Shown one piece after another: positions 30,408 to 40,629 of a stretch of 64,000 bases of DNA. Source of the stretch: Chondrus crispus (Eukaryota > Rhodophyta > Florideophyceae > Gigartinales > Gigartinaceae). Positions within the stretch are counted from its first letter, which is position 1; every line of letters starts with the position of its first letter. A program made the translations under genes and the position numbers. The notes under the pieces were generated by a model, which made no database searches, had not been told where the DNA came from, and saw nothing but the letters and a program-made list of their open reading frames with translations. The stretch is from assembly GCF_000350225.1 (NCBI RefSeq), contig NW_005179176.1, forward strand, positions 1-64,000. The letters run 5' to 3'.

Positions 30408-32712
30408 CTAGTTTTCCTGCCGCTGCGGGATCCTTCTCACATCCGACGGCGCGGGCCCCGCGGTGGGCCCTCTGAAGGGTTGGTTCGACCTCGGCGTTGA
30501 AGCACTCGGCGTGCTCGCCGTCTGCGTATCGAACCAATTCTTGACCTGCAGGTAACTCGTCGATGGTATCCCTAACCTCTCCATCGGAGACAACGCCTCA
30601 TAGTTTTCCAAGACTCGGTGCATTTCCCGGAGGGAAAGGATGCACGTTGGCGCGGCGTGCCCCTTTTCATAGCAATGATAGCACACCAGACCGTGCGTCT
30701 TGACGGGATACGGCGTCCTAGGTCCTCCACGGGCCGACGGCCTTCCTTGACGTTGCGGCCTTCCCATCCAGCCTGGCCTTCGAAACGTCGTACCCTTGTC
30801 TTCCATCGGAATGCGCGGCGCCGGCGTGTGGCCGCGCCCCCGAAACATCATCACGGGATCCGTGGGCTCTGAAAACGACTCCGTCGTATATGCAGGCGTC
30901 GGTAAAGTTGACGACCCGCTGTCCCCGTGGTCCTCGTGTCCGTAGCCCTCCGATGGCTCAATGAACTCGCCTTCGGCTACTAACGCTCCTTCGTAGTGAT
31001 TTTCGCTACTTCCATGCGCACCGCGCTCATCTGACGCTGAAATAGACTCGGCTAAATGGACGGCGGCGTGACTTTTGCGACCGGGATAAGAAGCCCTTGG
31101 CTTCTTCCCCGCCCTGAACGTCGACGGCGTCTGAATCGTGACCATCTTGGTCTTCTTGTCCTTAGCGCGGCTCGCCGAGCCATGCGCCTTCGCGTAATTC
31201 ACTAGTCTCAAAAATGAAACGTCCCGATTGTCTTGCCGGTATTGAGATACCATCGGCTTGATACTCGAATCGAGTCCTTCAATAAACATCGTCATCTGTT
31301 CTTCCATCGAATATACGTTTCCACATCGGTTGCTTGCGTCTGTCAGACGGATATAAAATTCCATCTCGTCTTCAGACGGTCTTTGCTGAACTTCTCGCAA
31401 TGCGAGCACGGCTTGACGGATCGCCTCGTCGGTTGCGAAACTCCTCAACAACCACTGTACGGCCTCTGGCCAAACGGATATCTTTCCGTGATGGGCCCGG
31501 CCGTCTGAGACACCGAAGTGTACTGTCTCAAGGCGATGCCGCTTACAAATTCAGGCAACAGGCGGATCGCTTGCCCCTCGTTCATTTCTTGAGTATCGAA
31601 CTCTTGAACTAATTTGCCAAAAAATCCAACACAAGGACCCCGTCCTCTCCTGTGAAGGTGTTGTCCTTCTTCACCTTAGGCGGAATATCTCTCCTAATTT
31701 TTCGCACGGCGGTCCGCCGGGAACTTGACAAATATGTCTGCGGGTTCCGCAAGCGGTACGTTCGGTACGAAAGTAATTTCTTGAAGAGGTAGTTGGTCGG
31801 ATTCAGCTCCTCCAACTCCTCCCATCGCGGCCCGCGCCGCGTTGCGACATCTTCGGGCTCCGCCTCCTTGTCTCTCCGCGAGGCGGACGAAGTGACTCCG
31901 CCTCGTCTGGAGGAAATTTTCTTGCTTGACGAAATTCCGTTTCCGTCTTCTGAACGGCGTTCGGAATCGCCCGAATGGTTCGACGAACCGCCGTTACCAT
32001 CTTCGGAGGGACCAAGCGACTCCGACTGTGAGTCGCGGTTCTCTGGATCGTCACTACAGTGACCCTTGCTTGTACGTCGCTTGTCCTTCTTCGAGGGCTT
32101 CGACTTGGAACTCCGCTGCCGAGCGGGCTTGTCCTTCTTCGACCGAAGGTCGCCCTCTCTACCCGAAGGGAGCGGCTCGTCGTCCGATCCTTGCGGAGCT
32201 TGATCCGCGGCCTTCTCAAGGTCCTTGAGACGTTGCGCGGCGCGATCGAATCGGTCATCGATGCTTGCTCTGAATTTTCTTAAGGACTCCAAGGCTTGAT
32301 TTGCGTCGCGCCTCGCGTCCTTGACCGAAATTTTCAACGAGGCTAGGACCTCCGGCTCCAGACCGTAGGTCGCATCTCCTCGCTCCTTCTCGACGAGATC
32401 CACTCGAGCCGATAGCTCTCCCAAAACGGTGTGGAACTCGGATGCTTGCAACTCCAGTTGCTTCCGGACGAGGGCTAATTCAGCCTCGAGATTTTTTTTC
32501 ACTTCTTCGCGAATTTCGCTGCTCATCTTCTCCAACTTCTCGTCGAGGTCAGTCTTGTCGGCGGCTATCCCCGTAGGGGATTCTTGATCTCCGGGGTCCG
32601 TGGCCGTATTGGCCTGGCTCCCGGTGCGAGGACCCCTCGGGATCCTCGACGCTCGTGCCGATCCGGCTCTGCTCGCCCCGGGACCGACGTCCCCGGGTAC
32701 GCTTGTTGACAT
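30408..32712 (-). pseudogene. gag: Gag of element F, interrupted by two frame changes
   Basis: The N-terminal frame runs from ATG 32712 to a stop at 31609: MSTSVPGDVG, a coiled region (LEKMSSEIREEVKKNLEAEL), a charged linker, and the capsid start (NPTNYLFKKLLSYRTYRL, then FTGEDGVLVLDFLA). In a shifted frame the capsid continues (LVQEFDTQEM, then LLPEFVSGIA), and after a second shift near 31450-31520 the rest is open to 30408: LLRSFATDEAIRQAVL, then a knuckle C-x2-C-x4-H-x4-C (CYHCYEKGHAAPTC) near 30680. Both shifts lie within about 160 bp in a conserved part of capsid. With pol intact, either they are recent mutations or assembly errors, or this copy depends on Gag from elsewhere. Confidence 0.85.
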
Positions 32713-32866
32713 CGCTCGTACGAGCGGACCTACGCAGCAAAGAGGTTACAAACAGAAAGAAAATAAAAAAAGAGTCCGTTCCCAGACCACTTTTGTAGTG
32801 CGTCTCCAGACCGGGACTGTCGTCGACAAAAATTCTAGGTCGGGCCTCCTGCACAGTAAACAAAAA

Positions 32867-32884
32867 TTCTAGGTCGGGAGACCA
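32867..32884 (-). other. Primer-binding site of element F
   Basis: On the minus strand TGGTCTCCCGACCTAGAA begins four bases after the 5' LTR end at 32889. A second LTR-end/PBS-like junction (AGACCACTTTTGTAGTG on the plus strand) is at 32784-32800. Confidence 0.65.
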
Positions 32885-33838
32885 CTTTTGTAGTGCAATG
32901 CGCCTGTTAGGCAGAGACCAAGGTCCGACGGTCCAACACAAACAACAGCAACAAAAACAACAACTGCCAACGGCACAGCGCTACGGAGTGTTCGAAGCTC
33001 CCTGTCCTCTTTAAGCGGGTGTGCGGCCCGCAGTAGCTGGGATTCCTGATAGGGGGGGTGGCAAAGAGAAGGGCCCAGCCCAGGATCGGTAAATGGTGGT
33101 AGAGACTTGTAAAGGCGACTGCTCGACGAGGTCGGAGGGGTGTTTAGGTAAACCTGGTCCGATGGGTCGTAAATCCAATGCTCGAAGAGCGCCTTGTACA
33201 CCTTATACCCTTGATAAGGTCTTCAACGGGGACGTCGCAACGTAGCCCGTCGGGAAAGAAGAAAACGTAGCAGCGCTACACCGTCGTACTGCCCGATGGC
33301 AAAGTACCAACAACGGATTAGTCGCAACCAGATTCCGATGGAACCAACACTGAGAAAAGCACCACTGGTGCACCAACACAAAAGCCCGATGGCAAATGAC
33401 GTCACGTTGCGGATCGCAATCCTACAAGGTGGGACCAACTCAAGATTAAGGGAAATTAGGATAGGGAAATAAAGGAAAATTGATAAGGGAAAACGGGACC
33501 CCGAGCGATAGAGGATGCCGTAGGCTTAGATAAAAGGGAGCGTCTTGTTAGAGACGGACTTCGACCAAGGCGACATTCAACTCCGGCAACTCGGGTTACC
33601 TTTACTGACTTGGTCGGCAGAGGGCTAAGGTATATATCGCCCCGCCGGAGCCACTACAGTAGCTCTCGGCGCTAGATCCTAGATCTAATCTAATGTCAAA
33701 TAACTAAGGCCATCCCCACCGCGGAAGATTATCTATCTCTATAGCGCACATTTGTTGCTTGGCCATTGGCAGATTGCGGAGTGTAATGCCGGCCAAAATT
33801 ACAGCTCTATTTGAGTTAGATAGTCTCTAATCTAATTG

Positions 33839-35368
33839 ATGCCGATCAGCACTTTGAACATTACCGCGGCAAAGAAGTCTATTCTCTTCGCAACCTCGAG
33901 TCCACAAGGAGCGAGCATGGCGAAGCCCAATGAAGCACCTATCGATTGGAACTGGCTTGGCCGTGAGTGTGAGGAGATGAGGAAGTCCATGGGCTCGCTA
34001 TCAAGCTCTAGCGGCGGTGAGCAGCAGCCAGCACTCGCTAGCGTGCACGACGACGATGACAGCGAGGATGATGAGATGGTGGTCGCGGCGGTGTCATTTC
34101 TGAGCGCCAGCAGCCGGGGCATAGGGCTTCCTCCGCGCTGGCATCGTGGCTCCACACATGGCCGGAGAGTGAACAAGCGGCGCGGCTTTGACTGGGGCAT
34201 GGAACGAATAGTCGATGACTATTTCGCAGAAGATTGCGTATACAGTGTCGACGACTTCGAAAGAAGATTTAGGGTCCCAAGGCAGGTGTTTGAAAGGGTG
34301 AGGTATGCCCTTGAGGGGAGCGGCGTGTTCGTGCGGCGCGTCGATGCCTTAGGGGTCCCCGGTATTCACCCGCTGCAGAGAATCGTGGCGGCAATGCGCA
34401 TGTTGTCGACAGGCGTAGGGGGCGATGTCGTGGATGAGTACTGCCGGGTGTCCGAAACCAGCGCTCTGATTTCGCTTAAGGAGTTCTCGAAAAGCGTTGT
34501 GGCGGCGTTTGGGGGCGAATACCTTAGGGCTCCGACTGAGTCAGATCTAAGGCGCATCATGGCCATCAACGCTGCTCGCGGATTTCCGGGCTGCATCGGC
34601 TCGATCGACTGCCAGCATTATAGGTGGAGGAGCTGCCCGAAGGCTTGGGCCGGGCAGTTTCAAGGGAAAGAGAAGAGCCCTACGCTGGTATTAGAGGCAA
34701 TTGCGGACGCGGAGCTATGGTTTTGGCATGTATTCTTTGGCATGCCAGGGTCGTGCAATGACATCAATGTCCTCGACTCCTCGGAGACACTTTCGGGCAT
34801 CATGAAGGGGATGTTTCCGCCGAAGATTGGCTACAAAGTTGGGAGCGAGGCGATGAGCTTCCCGTACTACCTGGCGGACGGCATATACCCCAATTGGCGC
34901 ATCTTCATCAAGACGTTCAAAAGCCCACAATCTGCAGAAGAGTCTGCATTCGCCCAGGCGCAAGAGGCTGAGCGCAAGGATGTTGAGCGCGCGTTTGGTG
35001 TGCTCGTGCAGCGGTTTCAAATAGTCGCGAAGCCCATCAACTTGTGGTACCGAGATGACATTGCGGCCGTTGTGAAATGGTGCGTCATTCTGCACAACAT
35101 GACCGTAGAGGCCCGGCGGGACAGCTACGAGTCGGGAATGGTGCATCTGTTGCAGTCTGAAGAGGCGAGGCTGTCCTCGGAGGGCGTGTCACAGATATTT
35201 CGGTGGCAATCACAGCAAGCGCTTGAAACCTCTGGCGAACTGTCTGATGGGATGTGGGCGGCGCAAGTTCTGAGCCGCGAGGAGGAGGTGACGTGCTCTG
35301 CTGCGCACAGGGAGCTGACCTGGAAGCTCATGAGGCACATTTGGGATCTCGAGGGCCGTCGCTCGTAG
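33839..35368 (+). CDS. PIF/Harbinger DDE transposase
   Basis: About 509 residues from ATG 33839 (the frame also opens three bases earlier at a TTG); ATG 33917 (MAKPNEAPID) is an alternative start. The N-terminal region is acidic (HDDDDSEDDE near 70-80). The catalytic domain, numbered from the TTG, has GCIGSIDCQHYRW (D258), GSCNDINVL (D309), YYLADGIYPNW (D348) and DVERAFGVLVQRFQI (E384), the pattern of the plant-transposon-protein/DDE_4 family. It would catalyse cut-and-paste transposition of element H. The frame is intact and about the usual length for the family. Confidence 0.93.
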   Translation: MPISTLNITAAKKSILFATSSPQGASMAKPNEAPIDWNWLGRECEEMRKSMGSLSSSSGGEQQPALASVHDDDDSEDDEMVVAAVSFLSASSRGIGLPPRWHRGSTHGRRVNKRRGFDWGMERIVDDYFAEDCVYSVDDFERRFRVPRQVFERVRYALEGSGVFVRRVDALGVPGIHPLQRIVAAMRMLSTGVGGDVVDEYCRVSETSALISLKEFSKSVVAAFGGEYLRAPTESDLRRIMAINAARGFPGCIGSIDCQHYRWRSCPKAWAGQFQGKEKSPTLVLEAIADAELWFWHVFFGMPGSCNDINVLDSSETLSGIMKGMFPPKIGYKVGSEAMSFPYYLADGIYPNWRIFIKTFKSPQSAEESAFAQAQEAERKDVERAFGVLVQRFQIVAKPINLWYRDDIAAVVKWCVILHNMTVEARRDSYESGMVHLLQSEEARLSSEGVSQIFRWQSQQALETSGELSDGMWAAQVLSREEEVTCSAAHRELTWKLMRHIWDLEGRRS

Positions 35369-35471
35369 GTTTCTTGCGGAGACATAGGAGTAGGGCGTGC
35401 TCAGCGGGGCGAGGAGTAAAAGAAAGACTATGTTGACACCCATCAGGAGCAAAGGAGACAGTCCGCCCCCC

Positions 35472-36530
35472 CTACCCCGCAGTGTGGTCGCCACCGAGCC
35501 CATCTGCGGACAGCGCGGCTTGCAGACGGCTCTCTTGCTTCTTGCGAAGCATCCGCAGAATGTTGGCGACAGACCGGCCATCCTCATCAGTGGGCTTTGT
35601 CAGCGACGCCGCTGCAATTGTGGCCTGCGCAATGGCAACGGCGCTTCGGTCCTCGCCCGCCTCGTGACGGCGCCTCTCCGCTGCCAGGTCCTCTAGCCTG
35701 CTCCTTTCGGATCTGTCTTGCTGCTTCTCCGCAATATCCACCCTCCGGGTGAGCGCGTGGGCCATCGCCTGCATGGACGCAGCGACTGCCGGGTCCGCGC
35801 GGCTGCTTAAGCGCGCGGCCTTCGCGGCGCTCCTGCCGAGGGCTCCGCCGCGCCGCTTGTTCCCAATCGGCTCAGGGCTGCCCGGCAAAGGCATGGCATC
35901 AGGGACTGGAGTCGCACCTCTCGGAGGCGGGCTGGGGTCTTGATCGCCGCTCGACGACGGGGTGGGCGCGCCGGAGGCTCCGGGCCCAGCCCCATCTTCA
36001 CCATCATCGCCGTCGCCCTCGCTGTTGTCATCGCCCCTTGAACCGTCGACACTGACGTGGTCAGTGTGCAGAGACCATTTGGGGTGAGCAGAGAGCACCC
36101 TCCAAGCCAGGAAGAGCGGCCACTGATGGCGGTCAAAGCTCTTGTTCTCGTAGTCCATTAGTTTCGCCCTCCCTAACAGAATTGCGACGGCCATTGCCTC
36201 GTTCTCCCCGTCTGTTGTTCCGGTTGGAGCAGAGGCCAACACTCTTCGCATGCAGGACTTGAACTTTGAACACCCAGCGGATATTTCAAACCAGTGTTGG
36301 CGAACCGCTGCCTCAGCCCTGTGGCTGTAGCGCCCGCTGGGGACGCTAGATGAAGTTGATGCACCATACTCTGCGAAGCGTTTCATTACGCCCTTGTAGA
36401 ATACGGTGGCCTTTTGATCCGTCCCATGAATCGGGTCGCACGATGTTGCAATCCAGCTTTCAGCTAGATGCTGGTTCTCCTCAGCGCTCCACGCTCGCCT
36501 ACGGCCTATATTTAGACACACTCTTCTCAC
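35472..36530 (-). CDS. Myb/SANT-like DNA-binding protein of element H
   Basis: About 352 residues, convergent with the transposase. The N-terminus has a trihelix/Myb-like domain (RRAWSAEENQHLAESW, then FYKGVMKRFAEYG and RAEAAVRQHWFEIS). The centre is acidic and Pro/Ser-rich, and the C-terminus is a charged helical region (ALTRRVDIAEKQQDRSE). Such proteins help the Harbinger transposase bind transposon ends and enter the nucleus. The frame opens at a GTG (36530) without an upstream ATG before a stop, so the first exon or start is missing or an intron is present; GAG/GTGAGA at the opening resembles a splice donor. Confidence 0.8.
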   Translation of the reverse strand: MRRVCLNIGRRRAWSAEENQHLAESWIATSCDPIHGTDQKATVFYKGVMKRFAEYGASTSSSVPSGRYSHRAEAAVRQHWFEISAGCSKFKSCMRRVLASAPTGTTDGENEAMAVAILLGRAKLMDYENKSFDRHQWPLFLAWRVLSAHPKWSLHTDHVSVDGSRGDDNSEGDGDDGEDGAGPGASGAPTPSSSGDQDPSPPPRGATPVPDAMPLPGSPEPIGNKRRGGALGRSAAKAARLSSRADPAVAASMQAMAHALTRRVDIAEKQQDRSERSRLEDLAAERRRHEAGEDRSAVAIAQATIAAASLTKPTDEDGRSVANILRMLRKKQESRLQAALSADGLGGDHTAG

Positions 36531-36599
36531 CTCTACGCCGTGGCCCCCCTGCTTTCATTGCGCACACCTGCACCCCCTTGACCCATGTTGTACTGTAAT

Positions 36600-36690
36600 C
36601 GCCCAACGAAAAGCGCGCGAGACGCGGAAGGCGCAGAAAACGCGGGAGACGCGGAAAAAGCGGGAGACGCGGAAAGCGCGCCGGCGGGAA
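36600..36690. repeat. Short GC-rich tandem repeat in element H
   Basis: Imperfect copies of GGGAGACGCGGAAA and GACGCGGAA follow each other between the Myb-like gene and the right terminal repeat of H. Confidence 0.6.
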
Positions 36691-37243
36691 ACACAAGTTG
36701 CGCACTCTCACGGGCACGCACTGTTGCACACTCCCCGAAGTTCTTCCAGGTGTTCTGCACAAAGAAGGCGCGCGCGATGGCCAATGAAAAACATACAGAA
36801 TGCACACGGGTTGTACAGAATGCACACGTGGGTATCTATTGCCACTCTCTATTCGACCAATAGACTCCAAACTGACTCTAAATTTCCAGAATATAGAGTC
36901 AGTTCACTATCTAATCTAAAGGATTCTCTAACCGTTTAGATTAGATTTGTTCGGTAATGTTGCACAAAATCCGTAACCAGAATTTTGGGCTTATCATACC
37001 TCAATAGAGATAGAAAATCTTCCGTGGTGGGGATGGCCTAATATGCGACTAATTAAAATTAATAATTAAAATAATAAAGTGAAATGATTTCCACTTTTGC
37101 TTGTCATACCCCATCATTTTCATCTCTTTTCACCCCCCTTTTCAGGTGCGTATTGTGTGGTGATTCCTTCATATGACTCCCAGTCATTCCTCTCTCACGT
37201 CGTTGGCCAACGGCACCTCCCCTTTTGCTCAGCCGTCATCACA

Positions 37244-37256
37244 GGTTATGGGCCTC
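37244..37256 (+). other. Primer-binding site of element T, half-tRNA type
   Basis: GGTTATGGGCCTC would pair with the anticodon-loop side of an initiator tRNA-Met (CCCATAACC), as in Drosophila copia, which primes from a cleaved 5' half of that tRNA. The copia element I begins its internal region with the same GGTTATGGGC. Confidence 0.65.
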
Positions 37257-37276
37257 ATTGCTACTGCTGCGCACGC

Positions 37277-37289
37277 GAGTTCGAATCCC
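37277..37289 (+). promoter_or_regulatory. tRNA B-box-like sequence in element T
   Basis: GAGTTCGAATCCC fits the pol III B-box/T-arm consensus GWTCRANNC. It sits 20 bp after the primer-binding site. No convincing A box is seen. Confidence 0.4.
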
Positions 37290-37320
37290 ACCGTACACCT
37301 CCTTCCCACACTACCCTATC

Positions 37321-37440
37321 ACAAGCTCACACGTCAACCACCCGACGTCGTTAGAAGCTACCTCTCACAAGCTCACACGTCAACCACCCGACGTCGTTAG
37401 AAGCAACCTCTCACAAGCCGACACGTCTCACACCCGACGT
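37321..37440 (+). repeat. 46-bp tandem repeat inside element T
   Basis: A unit starting ACAAGCTCACACGTC is present at 37321 and 37367, with a partial third copy from 37413. Confidence 0.9.
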
Positions 37441-37785
37441 ATTCACATGACGCCGAAAACCCATTTTCATCAGGTTTCAAGGTCCACCCCGCACTGTAAG
37501 ACGTCATCAACACGCATCAAAAACCTTCAGGTTCAGGGTAAACCTGCGCTCATACTTTCAAGTTAATCCGGCAATCCTTCTCATTCAGTCACTCACATAC
37601 GAGTTCAGGGGGACTGTGGTGATTCCTTCAACTCTTTCATTGAACTCGTCTGCTCATTCCCACTTTGCGATGCTTCCTTCTCTGCTGATTCCTTCATATG
37701 ACTCCCAGTCATTCCTCTCTCACGTCGTTGGCCAACGGCACCTCCCCTTTTGCTCAGCCGTCATCACATATTGCACTACAATGCG

Positions 37786-40629
37786 GTCGGAGATATACAA
37801 CCAACAACAATTCGAACGACGTTTTCCTCAAACCGTCTTGAAAATTCAGTTGCCGTGGTCTGATTAATGTCTTCTAAACTGACCAGTGAGATCCATGTAC
37901 TTTCGTTGACACTGTATCTCTGCATTTGTTTACCAACAAAAGTAAGACCAGAGGGCAGTGTTGAGATATGTGCTCTTATGCCATAATGGCATTCAGCTTT
38001 GCGTCACTGTGCACTGTATCTTGATTTGTCTACGCAGGTTATTTCTGTGTAATATTTTCTATCTGCTGGGTACGCAAATGCGCTTTCGAGGACCACTGGC
38101 GAGGACCGCACCTGGCTTGTTCAGGTACACCGTATCGAAGCTATTTGCACCTTATTGTGTGTTTCTACGTTCTACCCGTGTACTGTGGCCGAGGGACTGC
38201 AACTAGTGCAGTAGTAGAGACTTTAGTGAACTCCACCGTCGAGACTAGCTAACGTCTACAGTATATATAGCTTACGGGATTACGTCGCTGAAGTAAAATT
38301 GGTATCCACCTATTCATTGAACTCTCCATTGTTCCCTTGTGTCTAACAACCAACTGACCCTTGCTGCATCACTGCACAAGTGGCAGAACCGACAGTTTAC
38401 TTTGTATTCATGTAGCTTGTGCTGGCCGGAGAAAAAACGTTTTCCCTCTGCCACGTTTCTACCTGGACGGTTTCTCTGCTCGAATTTAACGTTGACAGCA
38501 TATCTTGCGTAGTTAAAATTTAGGAAATTACTGCTCTTCGAGACGAAACTTACTCATTTTCCGTTTTTCTCCGACACGTGCCACCCATACATCATACTGT
38601 ACATATATTCCAACTTCATTCGCAGATATGCAGTCATGAGACGTTTGAAGGTTGAAATGTTAACAGAATATAAACGACCTGCAAAATCCCATTTCTGACC
38701 ATGCTTCAGGAAATTTAATGCCCTAAACAGCAAATCCTGAGATTTATTCCCGTTCGTTTACCTTGGCCAGCATTCCAGTTATTTGACAGATAGTCATCTA
38801 TCATAAGGCTGATCTCAATGACTTGAGTTCAATCAATTTTTCACATACCCTCAGTGGATTCGAAGTTCCATAGTTGTATCAAGCGTCATGAATCGAGCAA
38901 TTAGAGTCGTTTCAGTGATCACCAGCGACGTCATCGTCAAAATATGACTGATGATATCATTGAAGTGTCATTTGGTGATGTGGGAGATGGCCTTAACAAC
39001 ACGGGAGGGGTGCATTTCTGAGATAGGCCTGATGGAAACATTATATCGTATGGAATAAATGGGGAAGAGTGCCGTGAAATGGTTTTTCTTTATCAAATGC
39101 ACAGTTTTTATATCTTGTACTGTTCAGTTTGAGTATACTGAAATTGTGAGGGACTTCTCATAAAAAGGCGAAAGTTTTCGTTTTCGAAAGTTAACTCGCA
39201 GTTTCGGATATGATGCCTAACTTAGCGTAACATGTGATTGATGTTTCAGTTGCACATTTGATCAACTTATCTACCGACATTTCCGAAACCCCACGTGATT
39301 CGAGCAATTAATATATTCGAGGCGCTGTATGTAGTTTCCCTATATTGTTGTTAATGAGCTGAATCTACATCGAGAACAGGGTCAATCTCTATGTGGTGAT
39401 TCTGCAGTTTGTGAGGGTTCACGCAGAGAAGAGGTTCAGCTGGGCTGGCCAAGTACTTCACGTCCGATCCGCAAAGAATGAGGAGTAAATTTACGAAAGT
39501 AAAATCGACCAGAACAACTGTGTCTGAGGGAAAAATAACTGTTGATGAATTGCCGATGTTGGTGTTGGTTTATAATCTCACCGAAGTATTGTTATCGTAT
39601 GTATTTATGTTTTGTTTTCTGTGATTTCCTCGCATGAAGCTCTATTACGTTCATGAATTTTCCTGTGTTTGTACGGACTTTTAGATCATCGTCGCTTTGA
39701 GCAGGACGATGTTGTCCCCACGAAGTGTTTTGAAGACATAAATGGGTCTCTGGTTAGTACAAAGGGCACCCATCAAATCCCAGTAGGGGAAAACAAAGGG
39801 TACTTTAAGAAGAAATATTCAGCATCTCTAACCGTCAGTTTCCGTCCGTCCGAAGACGTCGAGAGTAAAGAGGTACTGCATGTACCTAAAAACTAGATAC
39901 CGGTATCTAAGTGTTTCCTTAGTTTTTAGAGAACTCAGTATTTTTCTTGAAGTATTTCCACACCACCTATTACCTTTCCCTCATTTCTTTTTCGCTCGTG
40001 GGTGAGGTTTCCTTCCACGAGTCTTGTTGTGGGTACAGTAATGTTCTTGCGTTTTACATACTTGACATTACATAGTTGTCGTCTTAGGGGGAGGAAAGAC
40101 TAGAAAAGAAAATCAGAGGCCACTGCAAAGAAAGCTGCTTTCCGCCGTAACAGAAGCACCATTCTCCCATCTCCAAAACCCGTGCGGCACTTCATTCGAT
40201 GTGTGGACTCTGAAGCCCGGTGGCTGGGTGGATTTAATAGAATGTTGGACCTCACTGACAGACAGCCAGTAAAGCAATAATAGAGGGTAGAGTTCCCGAG
40301 TCGCACAGAAGAACTATTGTTTCCTATGCGTGACTTGCATTGTTGGGGCTCGTACAGGACTGTAGCAGCCTTAGCTGGACACGTACTGTACTGTGGTACT
40401 TCATGTGGCACACATCTGCATTGCTGTGATGCAATCTCAAGCCTTGAGCTTGAACGTGCGATAAACTTGGGCAACCCCCTCCCCGCCCGAACTACATCCT
40501 CTTTGATCCATCCTTGACAACCCCCCTCCCCTTCGAGTCACTGTACCTGTCCCCCTCCCTTTAACATGTCCTTGGTCCCCTTCCCTTCCCTCAACTAATC
40601 ACCTCCCCCACCCCAACCCGCCTCCAAAA
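37786..40629. other. AT-rich intergenic DNA left of the host gene
   Basis: I see no gene or recognisable mobile element. The small open frames have no family features. The last 150 bp before the ATG at 40630 are strongly C/T-rich. Confidence 0.6.
40480..40629 (+). promoter_or_regulatory. Polypyrimidine 5' flank of the secreted-protein gene
   Basis: Runs such as ACCCCCCTCCCC and TCCCCCTCCC fill the 150 bp upstream of the ATG. There is no TATA box. It may be an initiator-type promoter or a pyrimidine-rich leader; this is inferred from composition only. Confidence 0.35.

Larger units (their letters stand above)
33708..37038. mobile_element. PIF/Harbinger DNA transposon (element H)
   Basis: 3331 bp, flanked by TAA at 33705-33707 and 37039-37041, with terminal inverted repeats beginning GGCCATCCCCACC. 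The ends match with one difference over the first 23 bp and remain similar to about 35 bp. The uninterrupted LTR at 18903-19841 shows the empty site with a single TAA. It carries two convergent genes, transposase (plus) and a Myb-like protein (minus), the standard two-gene set of the superfamily. Confidence 0.95.
37156..37768 (+). mobile_element. TRIM-like miniature LTR element (element T)
   Basis: 613 bp inserted into the 5' LTR of F with a 5-bp duplication TATTG (37151-37155 and 37769-37773). The terminal repeats start TGTGGTGATTCC and end GTCATCACA. The first is 88 bp (37156-37243); the second is 154 bp (37615-37768) with an extra internal segment bounded by TGATTCCTTCA repeats. A primer-binding site GGTTATGGGCCTC follows the first repeat at 37244, and a purine tract CAGGGGGAC (37606-37614) precedes the second. 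There is no coding capacity, so it must be mobilised by another element. Confidence 0.88.
18903..37780 (-). mobile_element. Element F: complete giant Ty3/gypsy chromovirus with nested insertions
   Basis: The element is bounded by two LTRs with TGTAGTGCAAT...ATTGCACTACA ends and flanked by the 5-bp direct repeat ATGCG at 18898-18902 and 37781-37785. Read on the minus strand the order is 5' LTR, primer-binding site, gag, pol, long spacer with an antisense ORF, polypurine tract, 3' LTR. It spans 18,878 bp as found. Without the Harbinger and TRIM-like insertions in its 5' LTR it is about 14.9 kb, unusually large for a gypsy element. By eye the LTRs differ at roughly 15-20 sites in 940 bp, so insertion is fairly recent on the scale of this window. 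Confidence 0.93.
32889..37780 (-). mobile_element. 5' LTR of element F, split by two insertions
   Basis: LTR sequence is present at 32889-33707, 37042-37155 and 37774-37780, which together give 940 bp colinear with the 939-bp 3' LTR. The breaks hold the Harbinger element H (TAA duplication) and the TRIM-like element T (TATTG duplication). Confidence 0.93.

Noticed and set aside
37260-37300. Complete tRNA gene
   Set aside because: Only a T-arm/B-box-like part is present; no acceptor stem or A box can be formed.
37321-37440. Possible CRISPR-like array (46-bp repeats)
   Set aside because: Units are directly adjacent without spacers and lie inside a eukaryotic miniature LTR element.
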